Positions 8,402-16,887 are shown, counted from the first letter of the stretch. The stretch: DNA of 64,000 nt from Costertonia aggregata (GCF_013402795.1 NZ_CP058595.1:1275501-1339500), one strand, 5' to 3'. Program-made: numbers and translations. Notes: generated from the sequence alone by a model not told the origin.

Positions 8402-8757
8402 ATATTGACTGGGAACAAAAACAAATTCAAATAATTAGAGGTACAGTAGAAACTCTTTTATTGAGTAAAAAATACCATCTTGACGAAATAGTTACAAATA
8501 ATAGAGATGGGGGTTATGTTAAGTATGTGAATAAAACTGAAACTATAGAGATTTTATTCTTGTTTTTACCTGATTACGATGTTCTCATAAATTGTTATGA
8601 GCCAAGAATGAAATCTCTAATTAAATTTTTATTAACAAAAAGAATAAATAAAAAAAACATATCCATAGCGAGCATTATGAAATTTGATAGTAAAAAAATG
8701 TCATTGGAAATGCTTTTGCAAGAAGCCATACTTTACATAAAGAATCATAATTTATAA
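8395..8757 (+). CDS. Hypothetical protein, candidate immunity for tip 5
   Basis: A 120-residue soluble protein ('MVDIDWEQKQIQIIRGTVE') whose ATG overlaps the tip 5 stop (ATGGTAG), implying translational coupling in the ancestral cassette. A segment 'NNRDGGYVKYVNKTETIEI' faintly resembles 'NSRDERIVSYYNHVIKRKIT' in the immunity candidate at 10231, matching the homology of their tips. It is very AT-rich. The immunity role is inferred from overlap and position; the family is unknown. Confidence 0.6.
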   Translation: MVDIDWEQKQIQIIRGTVETLLLSKKYHLDEIVTNNRDGGYVKYVNKTETIEILFLFLPDYDVLINCYEPRMKSLIKFLLTKRINKKNISIASIMKFDSKKMSLEMLLQEAILYIKNHNL

Positions 8758-8813
8758 AATCGTCTATAGTTCATACATTATAATTCAAAATTGCAAAAAC
8801 ACTTAGAATCTCC

Positions 8814-8849
8814 TGAAGGCTTCCCTGTTTTTGAAGGCTTCCCTGTTTT
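8814..8849 (+). repeat. Perfect 18-bp tandem duplication at the left IS end
   Basis: The 18-mer beginning TGAAGGCTTCCC occurs at 8814-8831 and again, identically and adjoining, at 8832-8849. It is the outer part of the left inverted repeat of the IS3-family element. It may be a slippage product or a leftover from tandem or aberrant transposition. Confidence 0.88.
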
Positions 8850-8882
8850 TCATACAGTTTAAAAATCAACTATTTTTAGATT

Positions 8883-9158
8883 ATGAAGAAAAGCAGATTT
8901 ACGGAAGCACAGATAGTTTCTATGCTCCAACAGTATGATTCCGGAATGAAGGTCACCGACATCTGTCGTGACAAAGGTATCACCACGGCGACTTTCTATA
9001 GTTGGAAACGCAAGTACGGTGGTATGGATACCCAACAGCTCAAAGAGCTCAAATCACTTCAGGAAGAGAACCGCCGTCTCAAACAGATGTACGCCGACCT
9101 TAGCCTTGATCACCGCATTTTAAAAGACATCGTGGAAAAAAGCTCTAAAGCCTTGTGA
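8883..9158 (+). CDS. IS3-family transposase OrfA (HTH protein)
   Basis: A 91-residue protein with a helix-turn-helix in the first half ('FTEAQIVSMLQQYDSGMKV', 'GITTATFYSWKRKYGGM') and a leucine-zipper-like helix in the second ('LKELKSLQEENRRLKQMY', 'LSLDHRILKDIVEK'). This is the DNA-binding subunit that recognises the IS ends. It ends near an A6 run (9136-9141). Translation in the orfB frame just after that run gives 'ALKPCERKELAQEV', typical of the fused OrfAB of this group, so a programmed frameshift here is plausible. Confidence 0.92.
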   Translation: MKKSRFTEAQIVSMLQQYDSGMKVTDICRDKGITTATFYSWKRKYGGMDTQQLKELKSLQEENRRLKQMYADLSLDHRILKDIVEKSSKAL

Positions 9159-9180
9159 GCGCAAAGAACTTGCCCAGGAG

Positions 9181-9999
9181 GTGGTCAACGAGGAAGGCTT
9201 GAGTATTTCAAGGGCCTGCCTACTGGTAAGTCTTAGCCGTTCGATGTGGTATTACCGCACTACAAGGGACGATTCCGAAGTAATGGACAAGCTCACCGAG
9301 ATGAGCGAGATAAAGCCCAACCGTGGCTTCGATTATTATTACTACAGAATCCGCGCACAAGGCTTTATATGGAACAGAAAACGTGTACTTAAAATTTATA
9401 GGATAATGGGACTGCAACTAAGAAGGAAAAGTAGGAAACGCCTACCTGCAAGGGTAAAGACTCCTTTGGAACAGCCAACGGAACCCTTACAGGTATGGAG
9501 TGCCGACTTTATGAGCGATAGCTTGGTCACGGGGCGAAGGTTCAGGGTATTCAATATCATCGATGATTATAATAGAGCGGCACTTTGTACGACCCCTGCT
9601 TTCTCGATGCCCGCCATACGGGTAATAGGCTATCTGAAACAAGCGATAGAGATATATGGTAGGCCATTGCAGATACGAGTGGACAACGGCCCCGAGTTCA
9701 TTTCAAGGATATTCGTGAGCTATTGTGAGACCGAAGGTATCGAGATAAATTATATACAACCGGGAAAACCATCACAGAACGGGTATGTGGAAAGGTTCAA
9801 TAAGACGTTCAGGGAAGATGTATTGGATGCCTATATATTCAGGAATATTGAAGAGGTGTATCAACAGTCAGAGGGTTTTAGGGAAGATTACAACAAGTAC
9901 CACCCCCATAAGTCGTTAAGCAGAAAAAGCCCAAACCAAATATTCAAAGAATTTTCATTGGGGCTAGCCCCAATGAAAAAAGAAGATTGTTTAACTTAG
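9181..9999 (+). CDS. IS3-family transposase OrfB (DDE integrase core)
   Basis: A 272-residue rve-fold catalytic subunit. An N-terminal HTH_21-like part ('PNRGFDYYYYRIRAQGFIW') precedes the integrase core. The catalytic triad is visible: Asp in 'WSADFMSD', Asp in 'RVDNGPEFIS' and Glu in 'NGYVERFNKTFRED'. The annotated start is GTG 9181 behind AGGAG, but the frame is open upstream to the end of orfA. The natural product is probably an OrfAB fusion made by frameshifting. Nothing suggests inactivation. Confidence 0.92.
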   Translation: MVNEEGLSISRACLLVSLSRSMWYYRTTRDDSEVMDKLTEMSEIKPNRGFDYYYYRIRAQGFIWNRKRVLKIYRIMGLQLRRKSRKRLPARVKTPLEQPTEPLQVWSADFMSDSLVTGRRFRVFNIIDDYNRAALCTTPAFSMPAIRVIGYLKQAIEIYGRPLQIRVDNGPEFISRIFVSYCETEGIEINYIQPGKPSQNGYVERFNKTFREDVLDAYIFRNIEEVYQQSEGFREDYNKYHPHKSLSRKSPNQIFKEFSLGLAPMKKEDCLT

Positions 10000-10030
10000 G
10001 ACTGTACGAAAACGGGTAAGTCTTCAGGAA

Positions 10031-10228
10031 GGGCTAGATTTCAATTCACGTTGGATTCAAAATAAAATTGACCTTAATACACCCATCTATGATATTGGTC
10101 CAAAGGGAAACTTTATCAACAGTCCGTTCTATAATCTGGAAGTGGGCAGGACACTAAACTACCAATTTCTTCATCTCGTCAGATATAATAGCTATTTTAA
10201 TGGAAGAATTAGAACTACGATATTTTGA
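10031..10228 (+). pseudogene. Remnant of displaced RHS toxin tip 6, cut by the IS element
   Basis: Immediately right of the IS end, the frame reads 'GLDFNSRWIQNKIDLNTPIY', then Asp-Ile-Gly, 'SPFYNLEVGRTLNYQF' and a C-terminus 'NGRIRTTIF'. It aligns with the last part of tip 5 (NFNQKWI...IY-NLG...SPFYN...RVTIW). The N-terminal part is missing. Left of the IS, the same reading sense gives 'LQKHLESPE' (8788-8818), possibly the other side of the broken tip. The fragment has no start of its own. Confidence 0.68.
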
Positions 10229-10230
10229 TT

Positions 10231-10584
10231 ATGAAAGATTATCTGAATCCTGGAGAAGAATTTTTTATTGCCTTGAACCGAGAGTTTGAATTTTTAAGGA
10301 TTGATTATGGGTATCAAGGCAACCAATTTACACTTAATTCTAGGGATGAGAGGATAGTTAGTTATTATAACCATGTTATCAAAAGAAAAATTACTATCGT
10401 AGAACAAATTTCAGATGGCGGAAATCTATATATGTTTATAGAAATTAAAAGTGTTTTGGGGTTATGGAAAAAAAAATATTTAAAAGATTATACAGGTAGA
10501 GATATACAAATCAATAGCTTAGCGCATCTCACGCGAATAATAAAATCCAACACCTCGATAATGAATGATATTATAGGTAGGTAA
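10231..10584 (+). CDS. Hypothetical protein, candidate immunity for tip 6
   Basis: A 117-residue soluble protein ('MKDYLNPGEEFFIALNREFE'). The ATG at 10231 lies 2 bp after the stop of the tip 6 remnant; a TTG two codons upstream overlaps that stop. Its middle ('NSRDERIVSYYNHVIKRKIT') weakly resembles the immunity candidate at 8395. With its toxin destroyed by the IS, it would be an orphan immunity gene that may still protect against siblings carrying tip 6. Confidence 0.62.
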   Translation: MKDYLNPGEEFFIALNREFEFLRIDYGYQGNQFTLNSRDERIVSYYNHVIKRKITIVEQISDGGNLYMFIEIKSVLGLWKKKYLKDYTGRDIQINSLAHLTRIIKSNTSIMNDIIGR

Positions 10585-10955
10585 TGTAAAAAACGGTGCT
10601 TTACACATAAATATCAATACATTAAACAAAATACAGATTCCTGTTTTGGCAGCTATCCTAGCGCCTTTTCTTATTGAAAGTCTGTAGAAATTGTTGATTC
10701 CTTCGCGAACAGATAAAATAAAAGAGCCGATAATTTTTATCGGCTTAAACTAACTAACTCAAACATAAGAACGTATCCACGAATGGTACTGCGAAGTTAT
10801 TTTTTTTAAACCGGATGGGATAGAAATTTAATTATCGAAATTGTTATTAAATTGTATCTTGAAAGTTCAGTAAACCGATACGATTCGATAAATTTTCTGA
10901 AATATGATATTTTAATTATTGCTACAATTTTGACAATTTAATTCCCCATTTTTAA
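10585..10955. other. Intergenic stretch closing the RHS locus
   Basis: No gene with a start is visible. A short open frame without Met (ending at 10687 in 'LAAILAPFLIESL') may be a decayed hydrophobic C-terminus. A strong hairpin lies at 10725-10746, followed by a run of AACTAACTAACT. The remainder is AT-rich upstream sequence of the beta-propeller gene. Confidence 0.5.
10725..10746 (+). terminator. Hairpin terminator followed by AACTAACTAACT
   Basis: AGCCGATAA / TTATCGGCT form a perfect 9-bp stem with a T-rich loop. It lies after the RHS immunity array and before the gene at 10956. The tract after it (TTAAACTAACTAACTC) resembles sequences next to two other hairpins in the window. Confidence 0.7.
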
Positions 10956-12533
10956 ATGTTGTCCATGAAATACAATCGAACTATCCTTATAATCTTATTG
11001 GTAATGTGCGTTAAGGTCAGCTCCCAAAAAAAGAAAATGACTGTCCTTACAAACGATAAAAAGGAAATTGGAACCAATTTAAAATCCAATACTCCAATCT
11101 TGTCCACTGAATACCTTTTTGCCGAGAGAATTAGTGAATTTCAAATAGATACTTTGTCGAACCACATTGACGTTCAGCTAAGAGGTTTAAGCAAGAATGG
11201 AAAGTGGCTCAATAATAAAGGTTACACATTGAGGTACGATGCTGAGAATCAAAAGGTCTTATGGTCAGAAAGAGTGAATTATCAATTGGAAGATATTGAA
11301 CAATTTGAAGGTATTACCCTTAAAACCAAAGCAGGGAAAACTTTCTGTATCGATAATGATACGGGTAAAGAACTCTGGGAGGTAAAGAATTCCATTCTTT
11401 TTGTTGATCGGACAAAAAAAATAGCACTTGGTTATAGATCGGCCTCGTCCAACAAGGACTTGGAAATACTGGAGGGAATCAATCTCAGAAACGGTAATAT
11501 TCTTTGGGAAAGATATATTACTCGTGAATATGGATGGGATGATGTATACAGAATTGATGAGTCTAACCTATTGATAGTCGCGGGTGGTATGCATACATTA
11601 AACATCAATGACGGTACAGGTTGGGATTATTATACCAAAACTGGGAAGAAAGACTATACCTCTTCGGCTGTGGGTACTGGCATCGGAATTGTTGCGGGCC
11701 TTTTAACGGGAACATATGCCGCATCAACTGGCCACAATTTGGTTAGAGATGTACGTTCAAATATCATAGAGGATAGTTTGAATATCTATTTCGCCTCTAA
11801 GGAACACTTTGCAAAGTTGGACAAAAAGGGAAGCGTTAAGTGGCAAATAAAATTACCGGACGATAGAACCAGTAAGTCACAAATTTTTAAAATGGAAGAA
11901 GAATTGCTAATTGTCAACAAAGGTTTCGCCTATATGGGAGATCGAAAACTTGATATCGGCATGCCTTTCATAGGTTCTTTCGATAGTGAAACCGGGCAGC
12001 AAAAATATCTCATAGAGGTTGGCAAGAAAAAAGATGATAACATAAATGGAATGAATCTGGATGGCAACAATCTTTTATTGCTGTTCCCAAACCGAATATC
12101 AAAATTTGATATTGAAAATGGGCAAATTATCAAAAGTGTTCCTTTCAGTGAAATGTCTTTTGGGAGGCTGAATAATTTTGTTGGTGAACATGTCTTTACC
12201 GAAAAGAACTCTAAATATATAAGTTTACCGAAAACAGATTTGGCAAAACACTATGTGCTGACAAACAAGAATAAAATACTCGTGCTTGATTCTAAATTGA
12301 AACCTGAAAACGAAATTGAAACTAGGGAAGTTTATTTGTACTATCTCGAATGGAAAGATTACAATTTTATCGCCAGAGAAAATAGTTCTATAATAATTGA
12401 TGGTAAAGGTCATAAAATTGCAGATATCATGGTAAACAGAAATTCAAGATTGATTGGTAACAAGCTGTATACTGTTGCCGATAAAAGTCTTTTCATCATA
12501 GATTTAAATCAAATCTTAGATGTCAAACAATGA
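10956..12533 (+). CDS. PQQ-binding-like beta-propeller protein, exported
   Basis: A 525-residue protein with a hydrophobic leader ('TILIILLVMCVKVSSQ', signal peptide ending near residue 24) and no lipobox. Propeller-blade signatures recur: 'YDAENQKVLWSERV', 'DNDTGKELWEV', 'NLRNGNILWERYI', 'DKKGSVKWQIKLP' and 'FDSETGQQKYLIEV'. This is the A-W-x pattern of PQQ-like/BamB-type repeats, although PQQ binding itself is not implied. A glycine-rich hydrophobic insert lies near residue 245 ('AVGTGIGIVAGLLTGTYA'). ATG 10956 and ATG 10965 are both possible starts. It is probably periplasmic or outer-membrane-associated, with unknown substrate. It stands alone, 370 bp after the RHS array. Confidence 0.72.
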   Translation: MLSMKYNRTILIILLVMCVKVSSQKKKMTVLTNDKKEIGTNLKSNTPILSTEYLFAERISEFQIDTLSNHIDVQLRGLSKNGKWLNNKGYTLRYDAENQKVLWSERVNYQLEDIEQFEGITLKTKAGKTFCIDNDTGKELWEVKNSILFVDRTKKIALGYRSASSNKDLEILEGINLRNGNILWERYITREYGWDDVYRIDESNLLIVAGGMHTLNINDGTGWDYYTKTGKKDYTSSAVGTGIGIVAGLLTGTYAASTGHNLVRDVRSNIIEDSLNIYFASKEHFAKLDKKGSVKWQIKLPDDRTSKSQIFKMEEELLIVNKGFAYMGDRKLDIGMPFIGSFDSETGQQKYLIEVGKKKDDNINGMNLDGNNLLLLFPNRISKFDIENGQIIKSVPFSEMSFGRLNNFVGEHVFTEKNSKYISLPKTDLAKHYVLTNKNKILVLDSKLKPENEIETREVYLYYLEWKDYNFIARENSSIIIDGKGHKIADIMVNRNSRLIGNKLYTVADKSLFIIDLNQILDVKQ

Positions 12534-12598
12534 TTGAGGATTTTTCATTGACCTCCTCCCTTTAAACCGGACATTTTAAAACTAGAGAATTACGGGCC

Positions 12599-13066
12599 CT
12601 ACCAATTCTGCCCGCTCAGCTTTAAAGCCGCAACTACGATATCCTTTCTGCTTATCTGCCCTACCAGGAGTCCGTTTTTCATTACCGGTAACCTGCGCCT
12701 GTTGTGCTTGTCGAAAATACCCGCAGCATCAAAAATGCTCATATCATCAGGAATGGTCTCTACTTCTTTGGTCATAAAACGCTCCACGTTCTTGTCCAGT
12801 ATAGGTTGATTAAAATAGCGGCTTTCGGAAATGGTTTTCATACAATCCGCCTCGGAAATGATACCTACCAAAAAGCCATTATCGTCCATAACCGGCCCAC
12901 CCGATATTTTATGTTTGGCAAAAGCTTCCATGACCTCCAAAATAGATTGGTCCGGGCTAAACGTCACCAATTTTTTGGTCATATAATCGGATACCAGAAT
13001 GGGTGCATTGTATTCTTTCTTATTCACTGTTTTGGCTCTGGGGCCTTGAAAACTCTTAATTCCCAT
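12599..13066 (-). CDS. Tandem CBS-domain protein
   Basis: A 155-residue cytoplasmic protein made of two CBS domains after a short basic lead. CBS1 starts at 'LVSDYMTKKLVTFSPD' and continues 'VMDDNGFLVGIISEADCMK'. CBS2 starts at 'VERFMTKEVETIPDD' and ends 'VMKNGLLVGQISRKDIVVA'. Paired CBS domains bind adenosine nucleotides and sense energy state, usually controlling a partner protein. There is no attached effector domain. It is transcribed divergently from the M28 peptidase gene at 13188, but no functional link is evident. Confidence 0.88.
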   Translation of the reverse strand: MGIKSFQGPRAKTVNKKEYNAPILVSDYMTKKLVTFSPDQSILEVMEAFAKHKISGGPVMDDNGFLVGIISEADCMKTISESRYFNQPILDKNVERFMTKEVETIPDDMSIFDAAGIFDKHNRRRLPVMKNGLLVGQISRKDIVVAALKLSGQNW

Positions 13067-13187
13067 ATGAATCTGATTTTTAGGTTGTTATTAAATATAG
13101 GGATTTTCTTTGAGCTTGTACAAATAAACTCGTTAAAACACATGAAAGGAGAAGAATTTTATATTTTTATAAAATAACGACCATACC

Positions 13188-15473
13188 ATGCGTAGATTTT
13201 CCTCGATTACCACTTTACTACTGATTGTTCTGGCCATTTATTGGAGCTTTAAAGCTACTATGCCCACCTATTCGGAATACGTTGATATGCCCAAGAACGA
13301 ATTCTCAACGGATAGGGCCCTGAAACACGTTGAAGCAATTTCAAAACAACCGCACGGGGTAGGTTTTCCCGCCCATACCAAGGTAAGGAACTACATCATT
13401 ACTGCGCTTCAAGAACTCGGCCTGCAAACTTCCATCCAAGAAGGGTATACGGCCGGCGATTGGGGAAATTTGAGTAAGGCCACCAATATATTGGCCCGTA
13501 TCAAAGGCTCTACCAACGAGAAAGCATTGGTATTATTGACCCATTATGACAGTAGTCCGCATTCATCTTTGGGGGCAAGTGATGCGGGTAGCGGTGTTGC
13601 CACGATATTGGAAAGCGTTCGTGCTTTTCTATCGGAAAACAAAACACCAAAAAACGATATTATCATATTGATTACCGATGCCGAAGAATTGGGCCTTAAT
13701 GGTGCCGACCTTTTTGTCCGCGAACATCCTTGGGCAAAAGAAGTGGGCCTTATCCTAAATTTTGAAGCTCGTGGCAGTGGTGGGCCGAGTATTATGCTGA
13801 TGGAAACCAATCGCGGCAACAAAAGACTTATCGAAGAATTTACTAAGGCAGATGTGCCATTTCCCATTGCCAATTCTTTGGCCTACAGCATTTATAAATT
13901 ACTGCCCAATGATACGGACCTTACCGTTTTTAGGGAAGATGGCGATATTGAAGGTTTTAACTTCGCGTTTATCGGCGACCACTACGATTATCATACGGTA
14001 CGGGACAGTTACGAAAGACTGGACAAAAATACCTTGGCCCATCAAGGCAGTTATTTAATGCCGTTGTTGCATCATTTTAGCAATGCCGATTTATCGAAGG
14101 TTAAAAGTTTGAGCGACTATATTTATTTTAATGTGCCGTTCTTTAAATTGATAAGCTATCCGTTTGAATGGATTTGGCCCATGTTCATCTTAGCGGTGGT
14201 ACTCTGCATTTGTTTGCTTGTGTTTGGGGTTAAAAAAAACAAGCTTGACCTTATACAATTGTCCAAAGGTTTTCTACCCATGCTTTTGACACTGCTTATT
14301 AACGGTAGCATAGGCTATTTTGCCTGGAGTTGTCTAAAATGGATGTACCCGAGCTATCAAGATATGCTACATGGTTTTACCTATAATGGCTACACGTACA
14401 TTACTGCTTTTGTACTGTTATCGGTAGCGGTATGTTTTTATGTGTACCACAAGTTCAAGAGCATAGCCGTTCCCGATTTGCTGGTTGCCCCCCTAATATT
14501 ATGGTTGTTTATCTGCGGTGCGTTATCGGTATATTTGAATGGTGCCAGTTTTTTTATAATTCCGGTTTTTGCATTGTTGGCGGGATTAATGGTGACCATC
14601 AATCAAAAGAAACCCAATCCGTATCTATTGGTTTTTCTATCGCTTCCCGCACTATGGATTTTTTCGCCTTTCGTAAAGCTTTTCCCTGTAGGGTTAGGGC
14701 TAAAATTACTTGTTTCCGTAACTGTATTGACCTCTTTGATTTTTTATCTCCTGTTGCCCGTTTTCGGTTTTTATACAAAGAAAAATAGATTGGGGTTTTT
14801 AAGCTTGATCTTGTTTTTGGGATGCTTCATTTCAGCACATTTTAACTCAGGTTTTACTAAGGACAGTGCCAAACCCAGTAGTTTATCGTACGTTCTGGAT
14901 GCCAATACCGATTCTGCCCAATGGGCGACCTATGACAATGTTCTGATAGATTGGAATGCACAGTATTTGGGAGTGAGTAAAAAGGCTCCGAAAAAATTAA
15001 CGGACAAGACCATTAGCAGCAAATACAGTACAGGGTTTACCTATGTTGCCGATGCTCCCAAAAAGGCGATCCCTGAACCCAAAATTGAAACTACGAGGGA
15101 TACCGTTATAGGAAATGAAAGATTCTTGGAAATTTGTATTACGCCGCAGCGCAATGTAAATCGGTTAGAGGTTTTTACAAATGAGATTGTTTTACACAGC
15201 GCATCGGTCAATAAAATTGAATTATCGGATTATTTCTTGGAAAATCGAAGAAGGGGAAAATTGATAACCCATTACGTAAGCAATAATGAATATACCGAAC
15301 TGGAGCTCACTTTCCCCAAAGATGCCAGGCTGGTACTCACCCTTTATGAGGCCTCAAACGACCTTTTGGAAAATTCTTTATTTAGCGTTCCCGAAAGACC
15401 GGAAAATAGCATTCCCATGCCTTTTGTTCTCAATGATGCCGTTCTGCTAACCAAAACCATCACCTTTGAGTAA
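13188..15473 (+). CDS. M28-family zinc metallopeptidase with multi-spanning C-terminal membrane domain
   Basis: A 761-residue protein. An N-terminal membrane anchor (residues 5-20) is followed by an M28 aminopeptidase-like domain to about residue 310. Metal-site motifs are visible: 'LLTHYDSSPHSSLGASDAGS' (His, Asp), 'ITDAEELGLNGADLF' (Glu pair) and 'DHYDYHTVRDSYERLD' (distal His). Residues 320-560 hold about eight hydrophobic helices. A soluble C-terminal domain of about 180 residues follows. This is the layout of the Bacteroidota M20/M28 membrane peptidases with the catalytic domain outside the cytoplasm. Substrate unknown. The stop overlaps the next gene by 8 bp, so the two are probably cotranscribed. 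Confidence 0.88.
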   Translation: MRRFSSITTLLLIVLAIYWSFKATMPTYSEYVDMPKNEFSTDRALKHVEAISKQPHGVGFPAHTKVRNYIITALQELGLQTSIQEGYTAGDWGNLSKATNILARIKGSTNEKALVLLTHYDSSPHSSLGASDAGSGVATILESVRAFLSENKTPKNDIIILITDAEELGLNGADLFVREHPWAKEVGLILNFEARGSGGPSIMLMETNRGNKRLIEEFTKADVPFPIANSLAYSIYKLLPNDTDLTVFREDGDIEGFNFAFIGDHYDYHTVRDSYERLDKNTLAHQGSYLMPLLHHFSNADLSKVKSLSDYIYFNVPFFKLISYPFEWIWPMFILAVVLCICLLVFGVKKNKLDLIQLSKGFLPMLLTLLINGSIGYFAWSCLKWMYPSYQDMLHGFTYNGYTYITAFVLLSVAVCFYVYHKFKSIAVPDLLVAPLILWLFICGALSVYLNGASFFIIPVFALLAGLMVTINQKKPNPYLLVFLSLPALWIFSPFVKLFPVGLGLKLLVSVTVLTSLIFYLLLPVFGFYTKKNRLGFLSLILFLGCFISAHFNSGFTKDSAKPSSLSYVLDANTDSAQWATYDNVLIDWNAQYLGVSKKAPKKLTDKTISSKYSTGFTYVADAPKKAIPEPKIETTRDTVIGNERFLEICITPQRNVNRLEVFTNEIVLHSASVNKIELSDYFLENRRRGKLITHYVSNNEYTELELTFPKDARLVLTLYEASNDLLENSLFSVPERPENSIPMPFVLNDAVLLTKTITFE

Positions 15474-16269
15474 AACAATCGGTATTATGGGTTGCGGTTG
15501 GTTAGGTTTGCCTTTGGCAAAAGCTCTGCTGTCCCATGGTTACATAATTAAAGGTACTACTACCTCTAAAGAAAAGCTAGGTATTCTAAAAAGTGAGGGT
15601 ATACGGCCTTTTCGTATTTCTCTATCAGAAAACAGCATCTATGGGCCTATTTCTGATTTCTTGATGAGTGTGCACACTTTGATCGTCAATGTGCCACCAA
15701 GGTTACGAAGTGGCAATGCCGAAAATTATGTCGACAAAATGCAACTATTGTTTGACGAAATACGAAAATCAAAGGTGCATCATATTGTTTTCGTGAGCAG
15801 CACTTCGGTGTATGGGGATTTGGAGGGTGACGTAGACGAGAGCACACCACCCATACCTAAAACCGAGTCTGGCAAGCAATTGTTGGCATCCGAAGAAATA
15901 GCCAGGAAAAGTGCCCTAGATACAACAATCATAAGATTTGGTGGACTCATTGGTCCCGATAGGCATCCCGTAACCATGTTATCCGGAAGAAAAGGATTGT
16001 CCAATGGCAATGCCCCGGTAAATCTTATTCATTTGGATGATTGCATACAAATCATTGTTGCCCTACTGAAAAATAATTGGTGGAACGAAACCTTCAATGC
16101 CGTTTACCCATATCATCCTTCAAAAAAGAAATATTATACCTTACAGGCCAAAAAAAGAGGTTTATCACCACCCGATTATAGTGCAGATTCCAACCAAAAA
16201 GGCAAAAAAATACATTCCCGTAAGCTAATTCGTGTTAAAAATTATGATTTTAACACTACAATTCTGTAG
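15466..16269 (+). CDS. Atypical SDR / NAD(P)-binding epimerase-like protein (YeeZ type)
   Basis: A 267-residue Rossmann protein. The N-terminal 'IGIMGCGWLGLPLAKAL' is the YeeZ-like dinucleotide motif, followed by 'LIVNVPPRLRSG', 'IVFVSSTSVYGDLEGDVDE' and 'IIRFGGLIGPDRHPV'. The start is TTG at 15466, overlapping the peptidase stop; the next ATG (15487) would delete part of the Gly motif, so TTG is preferred. The canonical YxxxK is not clear, as often in this atypical SDR subgroup. Substrate unknown. Confidence 0.82.
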   Translation: MSKTIGIMGCGWLGLPLAKALLSHGYIIKGTTTSKEKLGILKSEGIRPFRISLSENSIYGPISDFLMSVHTLIVNVPPRLRSGNAENYVDKMQLLFDEIRKSKVHHIVFVSSTSVYGDLEGDVDESTPPIPKTESGKQLLASEEIARKSALDTTIIRFGGLIGPDRHPVTMLSGRKGLSNGNAPVNLIHLDDCIQIIVALLKNNWWNETFNAVYPYHPSKKKYYTLQAKKRGLSPPDYSADSNQKGKKIHSRKLIRVKNYDFNTTIL

Positions 16270-16395
16270 TGTTTGGCATCAGAAAAAGTGGGTTTCACAA
16301 CAAAACAAGGTGCTTTTAGTTAATTAGTTATCTGATTTTAAATTACTTACATACAAAATGCATAACTTTAAGTAAACATTTAAAATTCAGTTGCC

Positions 16396-16770
16396 ATGAA
16401 AAATTCAAATCTAAAGCAAAGAATCTTAGTTGAAATTGAAAGCTTAATCGCTCGCAGCTGTCCCAATCAAAAAATATCCAAAAAATTTGAAAACCTACAT
16501 GTAGCTATCCTTAAAAAGTATTACAACGCTACTGATGTTTCTATTGATTATCATAGAAAAAGGGTGGAGATGGACATCGTTTTGGACGATACTAGTTATG
16601 ACCCGAAAAAGGTAAATGTCAGCATCCCTACCCTACATGTGAATCTTTTGTTCCAAAACCTCAAGGAGTTTTTGAAAAACTGTATTGACAGCGACAACAA
16701 GAGTTTGGCGTTTTATGCCTCTTTATTAAAATCATTTGAGAAGAAAGAGGTCTTGTTTAAAATTGTATAA
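16396..16770 (+). CDS. Hypothetical 124-residue cytoplasmic protein
   Basis: Lys-rich soluble protein ('MKNSNLKQRILVEIESLIAR' ... 'LLKSFEKKEVLFKIV') with a central beta-rich 'SIDYHRKRVEMDIVLDD' segment. It has no signal peptide, membrane helix or recognised motif. It is followed after 30 bp by a rho-independent terminator and appears monocistronic. Function unknown. Confidence 0.65.
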   Translation: MKNSNLKQRILVEIESLIARSCPNQKISKKFENLHVAILKKYYNATDVSIDYHRKRVEMDIVLDDTSYDPKKVNVSIPTLHVNLLFQNLKEFLKNCIDSDNKSLAFYASLLKSFEKKEVLFKIV

Positions 16771-16800
16771 ATAGTACCATTTCAAAAAAAATGTAAAAAA

Positions 16801-16825
16801 GGAGACCGGTTTGGTCTCCTTTTTG
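16801..16825 (+). terminator. Rho-independent terminator
   Basis: GGAGACC - loop - GGTCTCC stem followed by TTTTT, 30 bp after the stop of the 16396 gene. Confidence 0.85.
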
Positions 16826-16879
16826 ATTGTATAGCAAACGTTTAAGTATTTTGGTAACACGTAACAAGAATAATTTTTA

Positions 16880-16887
16880 TAGTTTTG
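16880..16887 (+). promoter_or_regulatory. Candidate flavobacterial -7 element (TAGTTTTG)
   Basis: It matches the Bacteroidota TAnnTTTG element exactly and lies 43 bp before the ATG of the TPR gene. The nearest upstream TTTG (16850-16853) is 26 bp away, longer than the usual spacing, so only the -7 part is convincing. Confidence 0.45.

Larger units (their letters stand above)
8814..10026 (+). mobile_element. IS3-family insertion sequence (IS407-like) with orfA and orfB
   Basis: The terminal inverted repeats are imperfect but clear. The left end at 8832-8858 starts TGAAGGCTTCCCTG. The right end at 10001-10026, read in reverse complement, starts TGAAGACTTACCCG, and both finish with TACAGT. Between them lie a HTH orfA and a DDE orfB. 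The left end is preceded by a perfect second copy of its first 18 bp (8814-8831). I see no convincing target-site duplication. It interrupts the RHS tip region: tip sequence resumes at about 10031. The frames for both transposase parts are intact, so it may still be active. Confidence 0.87.

Noticed and set aside
8805-10035. Target-site duplication around the IS3-family element
   Set aside because: Candidate GAAGG copies (8815-8819 and 10028-10032) overlap the inverted repeat itself, so they cannot be taken as a duplication.
4900-10600. CRISPR-like or phage origin for the AT-rich repeated cassettes
   Set aside because: No regularly spaced short repeats, cas genes, integrase or attachment sites; toxin-tip and immunity logic explains the pattern better.
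10586-10690. Hydrophobic 36-residue open frame ending 'APFLIESL'
   Set aside because: No start codon and too short; at most a decayed gene end.
12704-13177. 157-codon open frame on the plus strand
   Set aside because: It runs across the tandem CBS gene in antisense, and the CBS motifs on the other strand are unambiguous.
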